A stretch of 5,690 nt of DNA from Thermoleophilia bacterium (GTDB lineage: Bacteria; Actinomycetota; Thermoleophilia; RBG-16-64-13): positions 1-5,690 of the forward strand of contig JAFGIH010000326.1 of assembly GCA_016929985.1 (NCBI GenBank), read 5' to 3'. Positions within the stretch are counted from its first letter, which is position 1, and each line of letters opens with the position of its first letter. This document shows positions 4,825-5,690 of the stretch, piece by piece. Position numbers and translations under genes: made by a program. Under the pieces are notes generated by a model. That model ran no database searches. It saw only the letters and a program-made list of their open reading frames with translations, and had not been told where the DNA came from.

Positions 4825-5690
4825 ATGCTCGATGTCAGCAGAAACGACCAGACTCAACACGGAGACACGACCTCTCCAGCCAGAAGACCCGTGAGCCGCC
4901 GCGAGTTCCTCAAGCTGGCCGGCCTTCTCGGCGCCTCGGCTGTGGCGGCCGGTGGGTTGGGCGGGTTGCTCGCGGCATGCGGCGATGACGAGGAGGCTAC
5001 CGCGACCACGGCCGCGCCGGTCACCACCGCCGGACCAACGACCACGGCGGGCGCCGATATGGGCCGGGAGGTGAAGATCGGTTTCGTCACCCCTATCACC
5101 GGTGGTATCGCCGCCATGGGTATGGCCGACCAGTTCTGCGTCGACCAGTGGGTGAAGGCGATCGGTGACGGCCTTGTTTGTGGCGACGGCAAGAAGCACC
5201 CTATCAAGTTCGAGGTGCTTGACAGCCAGTCTGACTCCATGCGGGCCTCCCAGGTAGCGGGCGACCTCATCCAGAACGTCAAGGTCGACATCATCATGGC
5301 CGCGGCGACGCCGGACACGGTGAACCCGGTGGCCGACACGGCTGAGTCTATGGGCACTCCGTGCATCACGTGCGACACGCCTACTGAGTCGTACTACTTT
5401 GGGCGTGGCGCTACCCCCGAGAAGCCCTTCAAGTGGACCTACCATGCTTTCTGGGGCATGCAGCAGATCCAGAATGTCAGCCTCAGTCTGTGGGATCAGA
5501 TCGCGACCAACAAGGTCGTCGGCGCGCTGTGGCCGAACAACGTCGACGGCAACGCCTACAGGGATTCCTATCCACCCTTCATGGACAAGAACGGCTACAC
5601 ACTCGTCGATGGAGGCATGTACCAGGAGCCGAACGAAGACTGGACGGCCATGATCAGCGAGTTCAAGAAGGCGGGTGCCGAGATCTTCAC
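4825..5690 (+). CDS. Tat-exported lipoprotein, LivJ-like (Peripla_BP_6 type) ABC-transporter solute-binding protein, 3'-truncated by the window edge
   Basis: Binds a small solute outside the membrane and delivers it to an ABC permease, most likely of the branched-chain amino-acid/amide class, whose genes would lie beyond the right edge. The first 288 codons are visible with no stop. Residues 24-30 are a perfect twin-arginine motif (SRREFLK), followed by a hydrophobic Ala/Gly/Leu segment and lipobox LAAC with Cys52 as the lipidation site. A low-complexity Thr/Ala/Pro linker (about 54-79) tethers the domain. The type I binding-protein fold begins at VKIGFVTPITGGIAAMG (83-99), continues with FEVLDSQSD (129-137), VAGDLIQNVKVDIIMAAATP (144-163) and GTPCIT (177-182), then FKWTYHAFWG (202-211) and VGALWPNN, typical of actinobacterial members. 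The ligand cannot be read from the sequence. Four Cys follow the linker (105, 119, 180, 183), including the CxxC-spaced pair C180-I-T-C183. The ATG at 4825 has a good ribosome binding site. Confidence 0.9.
   Translation, partial: MLDVSRNDQTQHGDTTSPARRPVSRREFLKLAGLLGASAVAAGGLGGLLAACGDDEEATATTAAPVTTAGPTTTAGADMGREVKIGFVTPITGGIAAMGMADQFCVDQWVKAIGDGLVCGDGKKHPIKFEVLDSQSDSMRASQVAGDLIQNVKVDIIMAAATPDTVNPVADTAESMGTPCITCDTPTESYYFGRGATPEKPFKWTYHAFWGMQQIQNVSLSLWDQIATNKVVGALWPNNVDGNAYRDSYPPFMDKNGYTLVDGGMYQEPNEDWTAMISEFKKAGAEIF

Noticed and set aside
4600..5445. Minus-strand 281-codon open frame opposite the solute-binding protein
   Set aside because: Low-complexity, Arg/Gly/His-rich translation without motifs, and antisense to a clear Tat lipoprotein. 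It also runs through the redoxin N-terminus and the intergenic palindrome.
1..5690. tRNA, rRNA, CRISPR arrays, insertion sequences, attachment sites
   Set aside because: No direct-repeat arrays, terminal inverted repeats, transposase motifs or cloverleaf-like stretches were seen on either strand.

Overview
The window is high-GC DNA with G/C-rich third codon positions and GTG as well as ATG starts. It looks like a chromosomal fragment from an actinobacterium or a neighbouring high-GC lineage. Two things suggest this: a Tat-exported lipoprotein with a Thr/Ala-rich linker, and a large transcriptional regulator fused to an NTPase and a TPR-like region. No taxonomic marker is present, so the assignment is only an impression. 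I see no mobile element, CRISPR array, tRNA or rRNA.

Layout. Positions 1-2817 (+) hold the 3' part of a large regulator: an OmpR/PhoB-type winged helix, then an AAA/STAND-type ATPase, then a long helical TPR-like region. Its 5' end lies outside the window. Facing it on the minus strand is a tight three-gene operon, read from 4675 down to 2785: a thioredoxin-fold redoxin, a DegV-family (fatty-acid-binding) protein, and a conserved-looking protein of unknown function. The last gene overlaps the end of the regulator gene tail to tail by 33 bp. Upstream of the redoxin is a divergent intergenic region (4676-4824) with a perfect 7-1-7 palindrome. From 4825 (+) a Tat-dependent lipoprotein begins, a type I (LivJ-like) ABC-transporter solute-binding protein that runs off the right edge.

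Main discovery. The redoxin gene is interrupted in frame by a UGA codon (minus strand, 4546-4544). It sits exactly where the first cysteine of a redox CxxC motif should be, in the context GFM-UGA-PFCRAHM. The reading frame is intact on both sides. A strong Shine-Dalgarno and GTG start lie upstream. About 26 nt after the UGA there is a perfect GC hairpin (GGCGC-AGUU-GCGCC), with loop sequence and distance matching a bacterial SECIS element. The gene is therefore best read as one 157-residue selenoprotein with a UPFC active site. A standard gene caller would report only a 107-residue fragment starting at an ATG after the UGA and lose the active site.

How the genes may work together. The spacing (a 4-bp overlap or 5-bp gap, then 5 bp) implies co-transcription of the selenoredoxin, the DegV protein and the unknown protein. 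A peroxidase- or reductase-like enzyme next to a fatty-acid carrier could point to lipid-peroxide or fatty-acid redox handling, but that is inference. The flanking plus-strand genes are probably functionally separate.
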